From contig NZ_CP087168.1 in the NCBI RefSeq assembly GCF_024748615.1, positions 5,146,001 to 5,210,000 of the forward strand: a DNA stretch of 64,000 nt, given 5' to 3'. Of the stretch, positions 1 to 9,564 are shown piece by piece. The stretch is from Pseudomonas sp. B21-048 (lineage in GTDB: Bacteria; Pseudomonadota; Gammaproteobacteria; Pseudomonadales; Pseudomonadaceae). The position numbers were made by a program, and so were the translations under genes. A model generated the notes under the pieces. It was not told the DNA's origin and did no database searches. It saw nothing but the letters and a program-made list of their open reading frames with translations. The number at the start of each line of letters is the position of its first letter. Position 1 is the stretch's first letter.

Positions 1-602
1 AAGCGGACTTCGTCGAACTCGCGACGTGCCAGTTCTACGGCTGGGCGCAGCTCAATCGTATTGGCCTGTTGCCGACCAAAGAACAATTGGTTCGCGCCGA
101 ACGCATCACCAATGAATACCGCGCCAAACTGGAAGCCGAAGGGCATCCATGCAAGCTTATTTTCGTCACGCCGGACTATTACGAAGAACGCCCGAAAGCC
201 TGTATGAATGGCTGGGGCAGTATTTTTCTGACAGTCACGCCGGACGGAACCGCCCTGCCTTGTCATGGAGCCCGACAGATGCCGGTGCAGTTTCCCAACG
301 TACGCGACCACAGCATGCAGCACATCTGGTACGACTCGTTCGGCTTCAACCGCTTTCGCGGCTACGACTGGATGCCCGAGCCGTGCCGTTCCTGCGACGA
401 GAAAGAAAAGGATTTCGGCGGCTGCCGCTGTCAGGCGTTCATGCTCACGGGTGACGCGAGCAACGCCGACCCGGTGTGCAGCAAGTCGCAACATCACGGC
501 GTGATTCTCAAGGCCCGCGAAGAAGCCGAACACGCGACTCAGACCATCGAACAACTGGCCTTTCGCAATGAACGAAACTCACGCCTCATCGCCAAAAGCT
601 GA
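1..602 (+). CDS. pqqE: PQQ biosynthesis radical SAM protein PqqE, 3' part (5' end outside window)
   Basis: The reading frame is open from the first complete codon (base 3) to the stop at 600-602, giving 199 residues, about half of a normal PqqE (around 380). PqqE makes the C-C crosslink between Glu and Tyr of the PqqA peptide during pyrroloquinoline quinone synthesis. The visible half is the SPASM-type region that holds auxiliary Fe-S clusters: CMNGWG near local residue 67, CHGAR near 87, a CRSC pair at about 128/131, GGCRC near 141-143 and a later Cys near 159. The radical SAM CxxxCxxC motif would lie upstream, outside the window. The next gene overlaps its end by 35 bp, so the two are probably co-transcribed. 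Identification rests on the Cys pattern and the following peptidase. Confidence 0.93.
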   Translation, partial: ADFVELATCQFYGWAQLNRIGLLPTKEQLVRAERITNEYRAKLEAEGHPCKLIFVTPDYYEERPKACMNGWGSIFLTVTPDGTALPCHGARQMPVQFPNVRDHSMQHIWYDSFGFNRFRGYDWMPEPCRSCDEKEKDFGGCRCQAFMLTGDASNADPVCSKSQHHGVILKAREEAEHATQTIEQLAFRNERNSRLIAKS

Positions 603-2400
603 ACCCTTAAGCGCCGCCAGGGCTGTCGCGGCCGGCATCGACTTCGCCGAGTTGCAAATCGGCAAGCATGGCCTGTTCTGGAACGAATATCGGCCCGAGG
701 ATGCCGCCTGCCGGATCTGGCAGTGGCGCGATGGCCAGGCTCATTGCCTGACACCGCCCACCTTCAGTGTGCGCAGCCGGGTGTACGAATATGGCGGCGG
801 CGCGTTTTGTCTGACCGACGACGGGCTTGTTTTCGTCAACGAGGCCGATCAGCAGTTGTATCGGCAATCGCTGACGGGGGAGGCGCCAGAGGTGCTGACT
901 TCAAGTGAATGCCGTTACGGCGATTTGCACTTCGCCAACGGGCAAGTGCTGGCGATAGAAGAGAACCGCGATCGACATCGTCTGGTGGCTATCGATCTGG
1001 CTGACGGCCAACGTCACCTGCTGGCCGAAGGCGCCGATTTCTACGCGGCACCGACCCTGAGCCCTGACGGTCGACGTCTGGCCTGGATCGAGTGGAATCG
1101 CCCGGATCAACCCTGGACCGCGACTCGCCTGATGGTTGCCGAGCGCCAGAGCGATCACACCTTTGCGCAACCGCGCTGTGTGGCGGGTGATGGGGCCCAG
1201 GAGTCTCTGCAACAACCTCGATTCGATGATAGCAGCCGTCTGTTTTGTCTGACGGATCGAGGCGGTTTCTGGCAGCCGTGGATGGAATCGGGCAACGGTC
1301 TGAGCCCACTGCCAAGTGCTGCCGCCGACCATGGACCGGCGCCTTGGCAACTGGGTGGTTGCACGTGGTTGCCGTTGGGCGAAGACAGTTATCTCGCGAG
1401 TTGGACCGAAGGTGGTTTTGGTCGACTGGAGTTTTGTCATGGCGATGGTTCCCGTGACGATTTCACGGGCGACTACAGCCGTTTCCGCCATCTCGCACAG
1501 GATGAACAGTTCATCTACTGCATCGCCGCTTCGCCGGTCAGTTCGTCGGCGGTGATTGCCATTGACCGCGAGAATCGGCAGGTGAAGACACTCGCCGGCG
1601 GTGCTGCACCCTTACCCGCCGAACGGATCAGCCGCCCGCAAACCCTGCGCTATCCGAGCGGTTCGGGTGAGGCCCACGGTTTCTTCTACCCGGCGATGAC
1701 CGGCGACACGAAACCGCCGTTGGTGGTGTTCATTCACGGCGGCCCGACTTCGGCCTGCTACCCGATGTTCGACCCGCGAATCCAGTATTGGGCGCAGCGC
1801 GGCTTCGCCGTGGCCGACCTCAACTACCGAGGCAGCAGCGGCTATGGCCGCGCTTATCGCCAGGCGCTGCATTTGAGCTGGGGCGATGTGGATGTGGAAG
1901 ATGCCTGTGCGGTGGTGGCCTACCTCGCCGATCGGGGGCTGATCGACGGCAACAAGGCGTTTATCCGTGGAGGCAGCGCCGGTGGCTACACCACGTTGTG
2001 TGCACTGGCCTTTCACAAGGTCTTTCGTGCGGGCGCTAGCCTGTATGGCGTCAGCGATCCCGTTGCGCTTGGCCGCGCCACCCACAAGTTCGAAGGCGAT
2101 TATCTGGATTGGTTGATTGGCGATCCGGTGCAGGATGCTGAACGCTACGCCGCGCGCACGCCATTGCTGCACGCGAACAACATCAGCGTTCCGGTGGTTT
2201 TCTTTCAAGGTGAACTGGACGCCGTTGTGGTGCCGCAACAGACCCGCGACATGGTCAAGGCGTTGCAGGACAACGGCATTCTGGTCGAAGCACATTACTA
2301 CGCCGACGAGCGCCATGGCTTTCGCAAGGCCGGCAATCAGGCCCATGCGCTGGAGCAGGAGTGGATGTTTTATCGGAGGGTGATGGACTTGGCAGACTAA
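568..2400 (+). CDS. S9-family prolyl oligopeptidase-like peptidase of the pqq cluster
   Basis: A 610-residue protein with an N-terminal beta-propeller-like half (about 1-350) and a C-terminal alpha/beta hydrolase. The catalytic triad is visible: Ser470 in GGSAGG, Asp551 in GELDAVVVP and His583 in ERHGF. No signal peptide is evident, so it is probably cytoplasmic. The start at 568 lies inside pqqE (35-bp overlap), as expected for translational coupling in a pqq operon. In Pseudomonas such a peptidase is often found with pqq genes (named pqqM or pqqH in different species). Its role in processing or recycling PqqA-derived peptides is proposed rather than proven. No clear terminator follows on the plus strand. 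Confidence 0.88.
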   Translation: MNETHASSPKAEPLSAARAVAAGIDFAELQIGKHGLFWNEYRPEDAACRIWQWRDGQAHCLTPPTFSVRSRVYEYGGGAFCLTDDGLVFVNEADQQLYRQSLTGEAPEVLTSSECRYGDLHFANGQVLAIEENRDRHRLVAIDLADGQRHLLAEGADFYAAPTLSPDGRRLAWIEWNRPDQPWTATRLMVAERQSDHTFAQPRCVAGDGAQESLQQPRFDDSSRLFCLTDRGGFWQPWMESGNGLSPLPSAAADHGPAPWQLGGCTWLPLGEDSYLASWTEGGFGRLEFCHGDGSRDDFTGDYSRFRHLAQDEQFIYCIAASPVSSSAVIAIDRENRQVKTLAGGAAPLPAERISRPQTLRYPSGSGEAHGFFYPAMTGDTKPPLVVFIHGGPTSACYPMFDPRIQYWAQRGFAVADLNYRGSSGYGRAYRQALHLSWGDVDVEDACAVVAYLADRGLIDGNKAFIRGGSAGGYTTLCALAFHKVFRAGASLYGVSDPVALGRATHKFEGDYLDWLIGDPVQDAERYAARTPLLHANNISVPVVFFQGELDAVVVPQQTRDMVKALQDNGILVEAHYYADERHGFRKAGNQAHALEQEWMFYRRVMDLAD

Positions 2401-2457
2401 AGTCGGCGTTCGACACAATGTAGTGCCCCATTCGCGATCTATCTAACGCAGCGAATG

Positions 2458-2583
2458 TCAGCGCTTGGCGATGATGTACACCGCATGCACGATCCCTGGA
2501 ATGTAACCGCACAACGTCAGCAGTTTCTGCGCCCAAAAGAAAACCCCGCCGAAGCGGGGCTTTGCAGACTGTTTCCCTGACAT
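2458..2583 (-). CDS. 41-aa Pmp3/YqaE (UPF0057)-like small membrane protein lacking the first helix
   Basis: A 41-residue frame starts with ATG at 2583, preceded by GGAG with an 8-nt spacer, and stops at 2458. The C-terminal part (LLTLCGYIPGIVHAVYIIAKR, beginning about residue 21) is a clear match in pattern to the second half of Pmp3/YqaE membrane proteins, which are normally about 52 residues with two helices. Here the first helix is absent and replaced by a short basic N-terminus (MSGKQSAKPRFGG). A hairpin with a T tract on the minus strand (2535-2560) lies inside the coding region. It may be a real shortened paralogue or a decayed gene joined to a terminator. Confidence 0.55.
   Translation of the reverse strand: MSGKQSAKPRFGGVFFWAQKLLTLCGYIPGIVHAVYIIAKR
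2535..2560 (-). terminator. Rho-independent terminator-like hairpin
   Basis: CCCCGC (2544-2549) pairs with GCGGGG (2554-2559) around a 4-nt CGAA loop; read on the minus strand it is followed by TTTTCTTTT. It lies about 190 bp downstream of the acyl-CoA dehydrogenase stop at 2747 and could end that transcript, but it also falls inside the small Pmp3-like frame. Confidence 0.55.
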
Positions 2584-2746
2584 CCATTTCACTCCGCCAT
2601 CCTGGCAGAATCCTTACGTGTCCGTGTTGTTGCTTTGCGCGTCCTGCGCGACGTCCATGTGAAGTAGATTAGCTCTGGATCCAATCTTCGCCTATCGGAA
2701 AACAGCAGCACGGAATGTAGGAGAATGCTTACATACCGTTAACGAG

Positions 2747-4525
2747 TCAGAATTGTCCTGCATCCAGCAGGAACAACGATTCGCTACCTGCCTTTACCGA
2801 CGCGCTCAACGAGTGAATACGCGGCAGCAGACGTGCGAAATAGAACCGCGCCGTACCGAGTTTGCTCGCATAGAAATCGTCCTGCGCTTCTTTACCGAAG
2901 GCTGCCTTGGCCATCAGTGCCCACATGTAGGCGTAGGCCATGTAACCGAATGCTTGCAGGTACTCGACCGACGCCGCACCGATCTCGTTCGGGTTGTTTT
3001 TCGCCCGGTCCAGCAACCACGCGGTCAGTTCGTCAAGGGTGTCCACCGCATCATTCAGTGGCTGGGTGAACTCCGCCAGGTCAGCGCTGGCCGTCGCGGT
3101 GAAATGACGAATCTCGTCAGCGAACAGGTTGTAAAACGCCCCGCCGCTACCAACGATCTTGCGCCCTACAAGGTCCAGCGCCTGAATACCGTTGGTGCCT
3201 TCGTAGATCTGAGTGATGCGTACGTCGCGCACCAGTTGCTCCTGGCCCCACTCACGGATGTAGCCGTGACCGCCAAAAACCTGCTGGCCGTGAACCGTGG
3301 TTTCCAGACCCAGATCGGTCAGGAACGCCTTGGCCACCGGCGTCAGCAGTGCAACCAGATCTTCTGCGCGCTTGCGGGTGGTGGCGTCTTCGCTGAATTT
3401 GGCGGTGTCTAGCTGCATCGCCACGTAAGTGGAGAAGGCACGGCCGCCTTCGTTCGAGGCTTTCATGGTCAGCAGCATGCGACGCACGTCCGGATGGACG
3501 ATGATCGGGTCAGCCACCTTGTCCTTGTTCTGCGCGCCGGTCGGCGAGCGGCTTTGCAAGCGGTCGCGAGCGTATTCGATAGCGTTCTGGTAGGAACGTT
3601 CGCCAGTGGCCAGACCCTGGATGCCGACACCCAGACGCTCGTAGTTCATCATGGTGAACATTGCCGCCAGGCCTTTGTTCGGTTCACCGACCAGGTAACC
3701 CACGGCTTCATCGAAGTTCATCACGCAGGTCGCGGAGGCCTGGATGCCCATCTTGTGTTCGATCGAACCGCAATTCGCCGGGTTGCGCACGCCCAGGCTG
3801 CCATCGGCATTGACCATGAACTTGGGCACCAGGAACAGCGAAATGCCTTTCGGCCCCGCCGGTGCGTCGGGCAGTTTGGCCAATACCAGGTGGATGATGT
3901 TCTCGGTCAGGTCGTGTTCACCGCCGGTGATGAAGATTTTGGTGCCGCTGACTTTGTAGGAACCATCGGCCTGAGGCTCGGCCTTGGTACGGATAATCCC
4001 CAGGTCAGTACCGGCGTGCGGCTCGGTCAGGCACATGGAACCGGCCCAGACACCGGCGTACATGTTTGGCAGGTACGCCGCTTTCAGCTCTTCGCTGGCG
4101 TGGGCGTTGATCGACAGGCAGGCGCCGGCGGTCAGCATCGGGTACAGACCGAACGACAGGCTCGCGGAGTTGACCATTTCTTCGACCTGCGCCGAAACCG
4201 CCTTGGGCATGCCCATGCCGCCGTAGGTCGGATCGCCACCGACACCGACCCAACCGCCTTCAGCGTAGGTCTGATAAGACTGTGGGAAACCGGCCGGGGT
4301 GGTGACGGCACCATCGGCCCAGTGGCAACCTTCTTCGTCAGCTGCACGGCTCAGCGGCGCGATGCTTTTGCTGGTGACCTTGCCGGCTTCTTCGAGAATG
4401 GCTTCAACCGTTTCCGCATCGACGGTCTCGGCCAGCGCAGGCAGTTCGGCCCAGAGTTTGGCGACCTCGAAAACTTCATTGAGGACGAAGCGCATATCGC
4501 GCAGGGGCGCTTTGTAGTCAGCCAT
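2747..4525 (-). CDS. Acyl-CoA dehydrogenase (long, FadE1/FadE2 type)
   Basis: 592 residues, longer than classical 380-residue acyl-CoA dehydrogenases, with the extra C-terminal domain typical of this Pseudomonas family. Motifs include CLTEPHAGTDLG and ITGGEHD in the middle (substrate/FAD region) and QIYEGTNGIQALDLVGRKI, the FAD-binding stretch that follows the catalytic domain. It should catalyse the first, FAD-dependent step of fatty acid beta-oxidation, passing electrons to ETF. The ATG at 4525 is preceded by GCGAGG. A close paralogue lies at 6383-8188 (both begin [10 protein letters not shown]), so the pair arose by duplication. It corresponds by position to the PA0506-PA0508 cluster next to bio genes; chain-length preference cannot be read from sequence. 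Confidence 0.9.
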   Translation of the reverse strand: MADYKAPLRDMRFVLNEVFEVAKLWAELPALAETVDAETVEAILEEAGKVTSKSIAPLSRAADEEGCHWADGAVTTPAGFPQSYQTYAEGGWVGVGGDPTYGGMGMPKAVSAQVEEMVNSASLSFGLYPMLTAGACLSINAHASEELKAAYLPNMYAGVWAGSMCLTEPHAGTDLGIIRTKAEPQADGSYKVSGTKIFITGGEHDLTENIIHLVLAKLPDAPAGPKGISLFLVPKFMVNADGSLGVRNPANCGSIEHKMGIQASATCVMNFDEAVGYLVGEPNKGLAAMFTMMNYERLGVGIQGLATGERSYQNAIEYARDRLQSRSPTGAQNKDKVADPIIVHPDVRRMLLTMKASNEGGRAFSTYVAMQLDTAKFSEDATTRKRAEDLVALLTPVAKAFLTDLGLETTVHGQQVFGGHGYIREWGQEQLVRDVRITQIYEGTNGIQALDLVGRKIVGSGGAFYNLFADEIRHFTATASADLAEFTQPLNDAVDTLDELTAWLLDRAKNNPNEIGAASVEYLQAFGYMAYAYMWALMAKAAFGKEAQDDFYASKLGTARFYFARLLPRIHSLSASVKAGSESLFLLDAGQF

Positions 4526-4865
4526 GGCAAACCTCGCAAGATCTAAACAGGTGGTTCGTAGAATAGTGATTTCGCTGTGTCCGAGTGTACCTCAACAACT
4601 TTTACGACACATAGGGTCAACTCATGACCAATTTGTAATTTTTAGTCATGAGAATTTCAGATCGTTCTCGCCTGCCAGAACGCATTCGCGGGCAAGTCGG
4701 ATCGCCGCACCGCTCGCTCTACAGGTCATGTCGCACGCATCACGTGAACGACATAGCACCGTAGGAGCGAGGGTTGCCCGCGAAGTTTTTCAATATTCGT
4801 CAGAGCCTGCTGCCGCACACCCTGTCTCACTATCACAGTCCAGACGCTGAATGCGCCATCATCAC
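4526..4865. other. Intergenic region with AT-rich promoter zone and REP pair
   Basis: About 340 bp without a convincing gene. The left 130 bp (4526-4655) is AT-rich and would hold the promoter of the minus-strand acyl-CoA dehydrogenase. The rest is occupied by an inverted REP pair (listed separately) and about 80 bp of unremarkable sequence before the diguanylate cyclase stop. Confidence 0.6.
4685..4787. repeat. REP-type inverted repeat pair
   Basis: Two imperfect inverted arms: 4685-4724 (TTCGCGGGCAAG ... CGCTC) and 4760-4787 (GTAGGAGCGAGGGTTGCCCG). The same core (GTAGGAGCGAG ... TTGCCCGCGAA) recurs at 18283-18375 and 20132-20238. Confidence 0.8.
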
Positions 4866-6155
4866 TCAACCCGCAGCGATGTCCATGCGCACCGCGCCAC
4901 GGCGGTTCTGACCGAAAGCCATCACACAGTTTCGCCCCGCGCCTTTGGCGCTGTAGAGCGCCTGGTCAGCGGATTTGAGCACTTGTTCTGGCGTACGCTG
5001 CTCCAACCGTTCGGCGACACCAATGCTGACGGTGACCGATACACTCGAGGTACCCGAGCCTGCGCGGCGCTGGCGTCCCTGTTGGTCATCCTGAGGGCGG
5101 TTGTCCTGATTGCGCAGTTGGATGTTGTAGGTGGCGATGGATTCGCGGATGACTTCCAGGTGCGGCAGGCATTCTTCGAGCGTCTTGCCTGCGAACACCA
5201 GCGCAAATTCTTCACCGCCGTAGCGATAGGCCCTGCCGCCTCCGCTGATTTTCGACAGCTTGCTGGCAACCAGGCGCAGCACCTGATCGCCGACATCGTG
5301 GCCATGGGTGTCGTTGAATTTCTTGAAGTGATCGACGTCGCCCATGGCCAGCACGTAATTGCGCCCCAGCCGTTGCATGCGTTCGTTCAGGGCGCGACGA
5401 CCCGGCAGGCCGGTGAGTTCGTCGCGGAAGGCCATTTGATAGGCCTCATGGGCAACCGCCGCAGCAATCATCAACATCACCTGGCTGCACATGATGTTCA
5501 GGGTGAAGGGCAGGATGAAGGTTCTCGGCAACATCCAGAACAACCCCAACAGCCCCACCAATTGTGCGGCGTGCAAGGGTCTTGGGTGGCGCCAGTATTG
5601 CCAGGTCAATAACAGGAACGAGGCGATGAATACCGGATAGGACAACTGGATCAGACTCATCCAGGCGCCATGCAGCGCTGGCCAGCGGATCTCCGACAGC
5701 CACATCAGCAGTGCATGTGGGTAACTCTGTTCCAGCCCCAACGTCACGCTGCCGAACGCCAGCAATACGGCGAAGCGCGCCACCATGTCCTGAAACAGAT
5801 GGGTGCGTTCCTGCCAGGCGGCGAACAAACCAAAGAGCAACGGCAGCAACAAACAGCATAGATGGAAGACCACGGCGGCATCTTCACGAACTTTACCGTT
5901 GTCGCGATAGTAGTCGGTCTGGGTGTCGAGCAGGAAGTAGGCGATGTACACCGTGACCATTAGAAACAGTTCACGCTGACGTCGGTAAACCGCGCAATAC
6001 GCGCCGCCGAGCAATAGCACCAGAGTGGGGAGCACGTTGAAAAGCGACGTGAAAAAGACGTTTAGATCCTTGACGTAGGCAGCCGCAAGCCCCGCAAGTA
6101 GCAACAGCTGCGATGGCAAAAAATGACTGAAACGTACAGCGGAAGAACGCAGCAA
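4866..6155 (-). CDS. Membrane-bound diguanylate cyclase (GGDEF domain)
   Basis: About 429 residues. The N-terminal 230 residues hold roughly six or seven hydrophobic helices with no recognisable periplasmic sensor domain; the C-terminal 190 form a GGDEF domain with an intact signature RYGGEEF. It should make cyclic di-GMP from two GTP at the inner membrane. The usual inhibitory I-site RxxD before the signature is replaced by SGGG, so product inhibition through that site is unlikely. I prefer a TTG start at 6155 (GGAG 8 nt upstream); an upstream in-frame start at 6239 would add 28 residues of non-membrane-like sequence. It sits between two paralogous acyl-CoA dehydrogenases but has no obvious functional link to them. 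Confidence 0.88.
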   Translation of the reverse strand: MLRSSAVRFSHFLPSQLLLLAGLAAAYVKDLNVFFTSLFNVLPTLVLLLGGAYCAVYRRQRELFLMVTVYIAYFLLDTQTDYYRDNGKVREDAAVVFHLCCLLLPLLFGLFAAWQERTHLFQDMVARFAVLLAFGSVTLGLEQSYPHALLMWLSEIRWPALHGAWMSLIQLSYPVFIASFLLLTWQYWRHPRPLHAAQLVGLLGLFWMLPRTFILPFTLNIMCSQVMLMIAAAVAHEAYQMAFRDELTGLPGRRALNERMQRLGRNYVLAMGDVDHFKKFNDTHGHDVGDQVLRLVASKLSKISGGGRAYRYGGEEFALVFAGKTLEECLPHLEVIRESIATYNIQLRNQDNRPQDDQQGRQRRAGSGTSSVSVTVSIGVAERLEQRTPEQVLKSADQALYSAKGAGRNCVMAFGQNRRGAVRMDIAAG

Positions 6156-6327
6156 GGGTAAAGCTCCGACCCGGCAAACAGTGATGGCATTGTGCCTGCG
6201 CCTGGGGCAATTAAGCACATGCGATATGACGTGTGTCACATCGCCATCCTCTTTAACGGCAGCGAAGTCGTGATTCTTAGCGTTTCAGTCAGGAATATTT
6301 ACAAGCACAATCACTTGCGGCAGGTAC

Positions 6328-6358
6328 AAAAAAACCGCTGCTTCCGAAGAAGCAGCGG
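6328..6358 (-). terminator. Rho-independent terminator of the second acyl-CoA dehydrogenase
   Basis: A perfect 10-bp stem, CCGCTGCTTC (6335-6344) with GAAGCAGCGG (6349-6358), loop CGAA, followed on the minus strand by seven Ts (6328-6334). It lies 25 bp past the stop at 6383. Confidence 0.93.
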
Positions 6359-6382
6359 CCTTGTGAAGAGACAGCGTAGGAC

Positions 6383-8188
6383 TTAGTAACCCAGTGCGAA
6401 GTCTTCTTCTTTCATGTCCATCAGGTTGTTGGCGCCCGACAGCATGGTGACAACGTGAGTGCGGGTACGCGGCAGGATACGCTGGAAGTAGAAGCGCGCA
6501 GTCTGCAGCTTGGCGGTGTAGAACGCCTCTTCGGTGGTGCCGGCAGCCAGCTTCTCGGCAGCCAGACGCGCCATGTCAGCCCAGAAGTAGGCGAGGCAGG
6601 CATAACCGGAGTACATCAGGTAGTCCACCGACGCGGCACCGACTTCTTCGCGGTCTTTCATGGCGGCCATACCGACCTTCATGGTCAGCTCGCCCCACTC
6701 TTTGTTCAGCGCAGCCAAGGGTTCGACGAACTCTTTGACTGCGTCGTTGCCTTCGTTGGTCTGGCAGAACTTGTGGACGATCTTGGTGAAGCCTTTGAGC
6801 GCTTCGCCTTGGGTCATCAGCACTTTACGGCCCAGCAGGTCGAGTGCCTGGATACCGGTGGTGCCTTCGTACAGCATCGAAATGCGGCTGTCGCGCACGT
6901 TCTGCTCCATGCCCCACTCGGCGATGAAACCGTGGCCGCCGTAGATTTGTACGCCGTGGTTAGCGGATTCGAAACCGACTTCAGTCATGAAGGCTTTGGC
7001 GATCGGCGTCATGAAGGCCAGCAGTGCGTCGGCTTTCTTCTTCTCTTCTTCATCGATGCCGTACTTGACGATGTCGACTTGCTTGGCGGTGAAGTAAACC
7101 ATCGCACGGTTGCCTTCGGCGAAAGCCTTCATGGTCAACAGCATGCGACGTACGTCTGGGTGAACGATGATCGGGTCAGCGGCTTTGTCCGGCGCTTTCG
7201 GGCCAGTCAGGGAGCGCATTTGCAGACGATCGCGAGCGTATTTCAAACCGCCCTGGAAGCCGATCTCGGCGTGCGCCAGACCTTGCAGCGCAGTCCCCAG
7301 ACGTGCGGTATTCATAAAGGTGAACATGCAGTTCAGGCCCTTGTTCGCCGGGCCGATCAAGTAACCGGTGGCCGCGTCGAAGTTCATCACGCAGGTGGCG
7401 TTACCGTGGATGCCCATCTTGTGTTCCAGGGAACCGCAGGTCACAGCGTTGCGTTCACCGATCGAGCCGTCTGCGTTTGGCAGGAATTTCGGAACGATGA
7501 ACAGGGAAATGCCTTTGGTGCCGGCCGGCGCATCCGGCAGACGTGCCAGAACGATGTGGACGATGTTGTCGGCCATGTCGTGTTCACCGGCCGAGATGAA
7601 GATCTTGGTGCCGGACACTTTGTAGGAGCCATCGGCTTGAGGCTCGGCCTTGGTGCGCAGCATGCCCAGGTCAGTGCCGCAGTGTGGTTCGGTCAGGCAC
7701 ATGGTGCCGGTCCATTCGCCGGAAACCAGTTTGGTCAGGTAAGCCTCTTGTTGCTCAGGCGTACCGTGTTCGGAAATGGTGTTCATCGCGCCGTGGGACA
7801 GGCCTGGGTACATGCCCCACGACCAGTTGGCTTCGCCAACCATTTCGCTGACGGCCAGGCCCAGAGACTCTGGCAGGCCTTGGCCGCCGTGCTCTACGTC
7901 GTGAGCCAGGCTTGGCCAGCCACCTTCGACAAATTGTTTGTAGGCTTCTTTGAAACCGGTCGGGGTTTTAACGCCAGACTCGCTCCAGGTGCAGCCTTCG
8001 GTGTCACCCACGCGGTTCAGCGGAGCCAGCACCTGCTCACAAAACTTGGCGCCTTCTTCGAGAATGGCGTCAACCATATCCGGAGTTGCGTCTGCACAAG
8101 CCGGAAGGCTCTGATAGTGCGCTTCATAACCGAGCAGTTCGTCACGAACGAAGCGAATATCACGCAAGGGGGCCTTGTAGTCAGGCAT
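6383..8188 (-). CDS. Acyl-CoA dehydrogenase (long, FadE1/FadE2 type), second copy
   Basis: 601 residues from the ATG at 8188 (AGAGG upstream); an upstream in-frame start at 8284 is unlikely because its extra 32 residues do not resemble the family and [10 protein letters not shown] matches the start of the paralogue. Motifs: [19 protein letters not shown], and [19 protein letters not shown]. It is an FAD-dependent beta-oxidation dehydrogenase predicted to feed electrons to ETF. It is followed by a strong terminator, so it is transcribed separately from the diguanylate cyclase and from the first copy. By position it matches the PA0506-PA0508 group beside the bio genes; exact orthology and chain-length specificity are not decidable here. 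Confidence 0.92.
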   Translation of the reverse strand: MPDYKAPLRDIRFVRDELLGYEAHYQSLPACADATPDMVDAILEEGAKFCEQVLAPLNRVGDTEGCTWSESGVKTPTGFKEAYKQFVEGGWPSLAHDVEHGGQGLPESLGLAVSEMVGEANWSWGMYPGLSHGAMNTISEHGTPEQQEAYLTKLVSGEWTGTMCLTEPHCGTDLGMLRTKAEPQADGSYKVSGTKIFISAGEHDMADNIVHIVLARLPDAPAGTKGISLFIVPKFLPNADGSIGERNAVTCGSLEHKMGIHGNATCVMNFDAATGYLIGPANKGLNCMFTFMNTARLGTALQGLAHAEIGFQGGLKYARDRLQMRSLTGPKAPDKAADPIIVHPDVRRMLLTMKAFAEGNRAMVYFTAKQVDIVKYGIDEEEKKKADALLAFMTPIAKAFMTEVGFESANHGVQIYGGHGFIAEWGMEQNVRDSRISMLYEGTTGIQALDLLGRKVLMTQGEALKGFTKIVHKFCQTNEGNDAVKEFVEPLAALNKEWGELTMKVGMAAMKDREEVGAASVDYLMYSGYACLAYFWADMARLAAEKLAAGTTEEAFYTAKLQTARFYFQRILPRTRTHVVTMLSGANNLMDMKEEDFALGY

Positions 8189-8416
8189 AGCGATAAACCT
8201 CTGCTGATGTAACCGGGGAATGAACGACCGCGTTGATTTGTTGTGGCGGTCAAACAGCTGTTTGAAACATACGTTTACGCCCAAATCTTGTCAAGCGCCG
8301 ATCTTTTGCCGTTCGTCATCGCACCATGAAAATCTCGGCCACGCAGTTGCACGACGCCGTTGACTGAGCAACACGCCCTTGTAGGAGAGATTAGTTGAGG
8401 CAGAAGGACTTACGCA

Positions 8417-8443
8417 GAAAAGCGCCGCGAACAGGCGCGGCGT
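8417..8443 (-). terminator. Probable terminator after the rod-like small gene
   Basis: CGCCGCG (8423-8429) pairs with CGCGGCG (8436-8442) over a 6-nt loop; on the minus strand a short TTTT follows. It is 25 bp past the stop at 8468. Confidence 0.6.
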
Positions 8444-8467
8444 TGGAGTAGCGGATTCAGCGATGGA

Positions 8468-8764
8468 TCAGGCGAACGTATCGATCAGCGTACCGAGCAT
8501 TTCATCGGATGCCTTGGCAACTTTGACGCCCAGTTCCACTTGGAACTTGCCTTGGGACATCTCGACCATGTTGCTGGCCAGATCCGATTGCTGGCTGCGG
8601 TCTACCGAGCGCAGGCGATCGACCTGAACCTCAGAGGATTGACTGGTGACTGAACGCTCGATGGTGTTGTTGGCGATCTGACCCGAAGCCTGATCGACAC
8701 GGTTCTGCCCTGTCTGAATGGTGCTCAGACCAGCATAAAAAGCAGTGTTTCCTGAGATTTCCAT
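8468..8764 (-). CDS. Small protein resembling flagellar rod/hook termini (hypothetical)
   Basis: 98 residues from ATG 8764. The N-terminal heptad region (AFYAGLSTIQTGQNRVDQAS followed by GQIANNTIE) resembles the conserved start of flagellar rod/hook proteins (FlgB/C/F/G type, with the N-I-A-N signature). The C-terminus (VKVAKASDEMLGTLID) closely resembles their conserved C-terminal helix. The large middle domain of those proteins is missing, so only the two coiled-coil termini are present. There is no signal peptide and no flagellar gene nearby. A longer in-frame start at 8848 adds hydrophobic residues that look non-native. Position matches the PA0505 hypothetical between bioD and acyl-CoA dehydrogenase. 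Function unknown; resemblance judged by eye. Confidence 0.75.
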   Translation of the reverse strand: MEISGNTAFYAGLSTIQTGQNRVDQASGQIANNTIERSVTSQSSEVQVDRLRSVDRSQQSDLASNMVEMSQGKFQVELGVKVAKASDEMLGTLIDTFA

Positions 8765-8883
8765 GGGGGAACCCGTCCGACAAAGGATCAACAGCGGCCA
8801 TTGAACCAGACACGCCGACAAAAGGCCCGACAAAAACACTAATGGCACAGTGCCTTGTCATAGGTAAAACCCCAAGCCAACAA

Positions 8884-9564
8884 TCAGTCCAAAAGATCCA
8901 GCTGCAGATATTCGGCTACTGCATCGGCTGTCACCGACTTGAGTTTCGGCACCCTCCCCAGACACGGCGCGGGAATGCGCTCGGCCAGCGTCGCGAGGTT
9001 CTCTTCCAGGCGTGAGGTCTTCGGATCGATGATGTTGGCCACCCACCCGGCCAACTGCAAACCATCCCGGGCTATCGCCTCGGCTGTCAGCAGTGCATGA
9101 TTGATGCAACCCAACCGTACGCCGACCACCAGGATCACCGGCAGACCCAACGCCATGGCCAGGTCCGACAGATTGTCCTGATCCGCCAACGGCACTCGCC
9201 AGCCACCAGCGCCTTCGATCAAGGTGAAGTCCGCCTGCATATCGAGAATCTGTCGCATCGGTGTCAACAGGGATTGCACGGTCAATGCCACGCCAGCCTC
9301 CCGCGCCGCCAGATGCGGTGCAATCGCCGGTTCGAACGCGACCGGATTGACCTGATCGTAGGTCAACGGTATCGAGCACTCGGCCAACAGGGCCAGCGCA
9401 TCGGCGTTGCGCAAACCCTTGGGCGTCAGGTCGCAACCGGAGGCCACCGGCTTGCCCGCCGCCGTGCTCAAACCCGCCAACCGCGCAGCATGCAGCAACC
9501 CTGCGGCGACGGTGGTTTTGCCGACATCGGTGTCAGTACCGGTGATGAAATAGGCTGCGCTCAT
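8884..9564 (-). CDS. bioD: Dethiobiotin synthetase BioD
   Basis: 226 residues. The P-loop [10 protein letters not shown] sits at residues 8-17 near the N-terminus, and EGAGGW in the middle is the second nucleotide/substrate motif. BioD closes the ureido ring of 7,8-diaminopelargonate with ATP and CO2 to give dethiobiotin. It overlaps the stop of bioC by 4 bp (9561-9564) and is the last gene of the bioB-F-H-C-D run on the minus strand. bioA (DAPA aminotransferase) is not in this cluster, which is usual in Pseudomonas. Confidence 0.97.
   Translation of the reverse strand: MSAAYFITGTDTDVGKTTVAAGLLHAARLAGLSTAAGKPVASGCDLTPKGLRNADALALLAECSIPLTYDQVNPVAFEPAIAPHLAAREAGVALTVQSLLTPMRQILDMQADFTLIEGAGGWRVPLADQDNLSDLAMALGLPVILVVGVRLGCINHALLTAEAIARDGLQLAGWVANIIDPKTSRLEENLATLAERIPAPCLGRVPKLKSVTADAVAEYLQLDLLD

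Noticed and set aside
2255..2587. A 110-codon minus-strand frame overlapping the end of the S9 peptidase gene
   Set aside because: Its start is 4 bp from the Pmp3-like start but in another frame, with no family pattern; the Pmp3-like frame is the better reading.
6155..6239. N-terminal 28-residue extension of the diguanylate cyclase
   Set aside because: The extension lacks an RBS and contains residues unlike the family start; the TTG at 6155 has GGAG 8 nt upstream.
8380..8400. Short TAGGAGAG fragment as a complete REP
   Set aside because: Only a few bases resemble the REP core and no partner arm is present.
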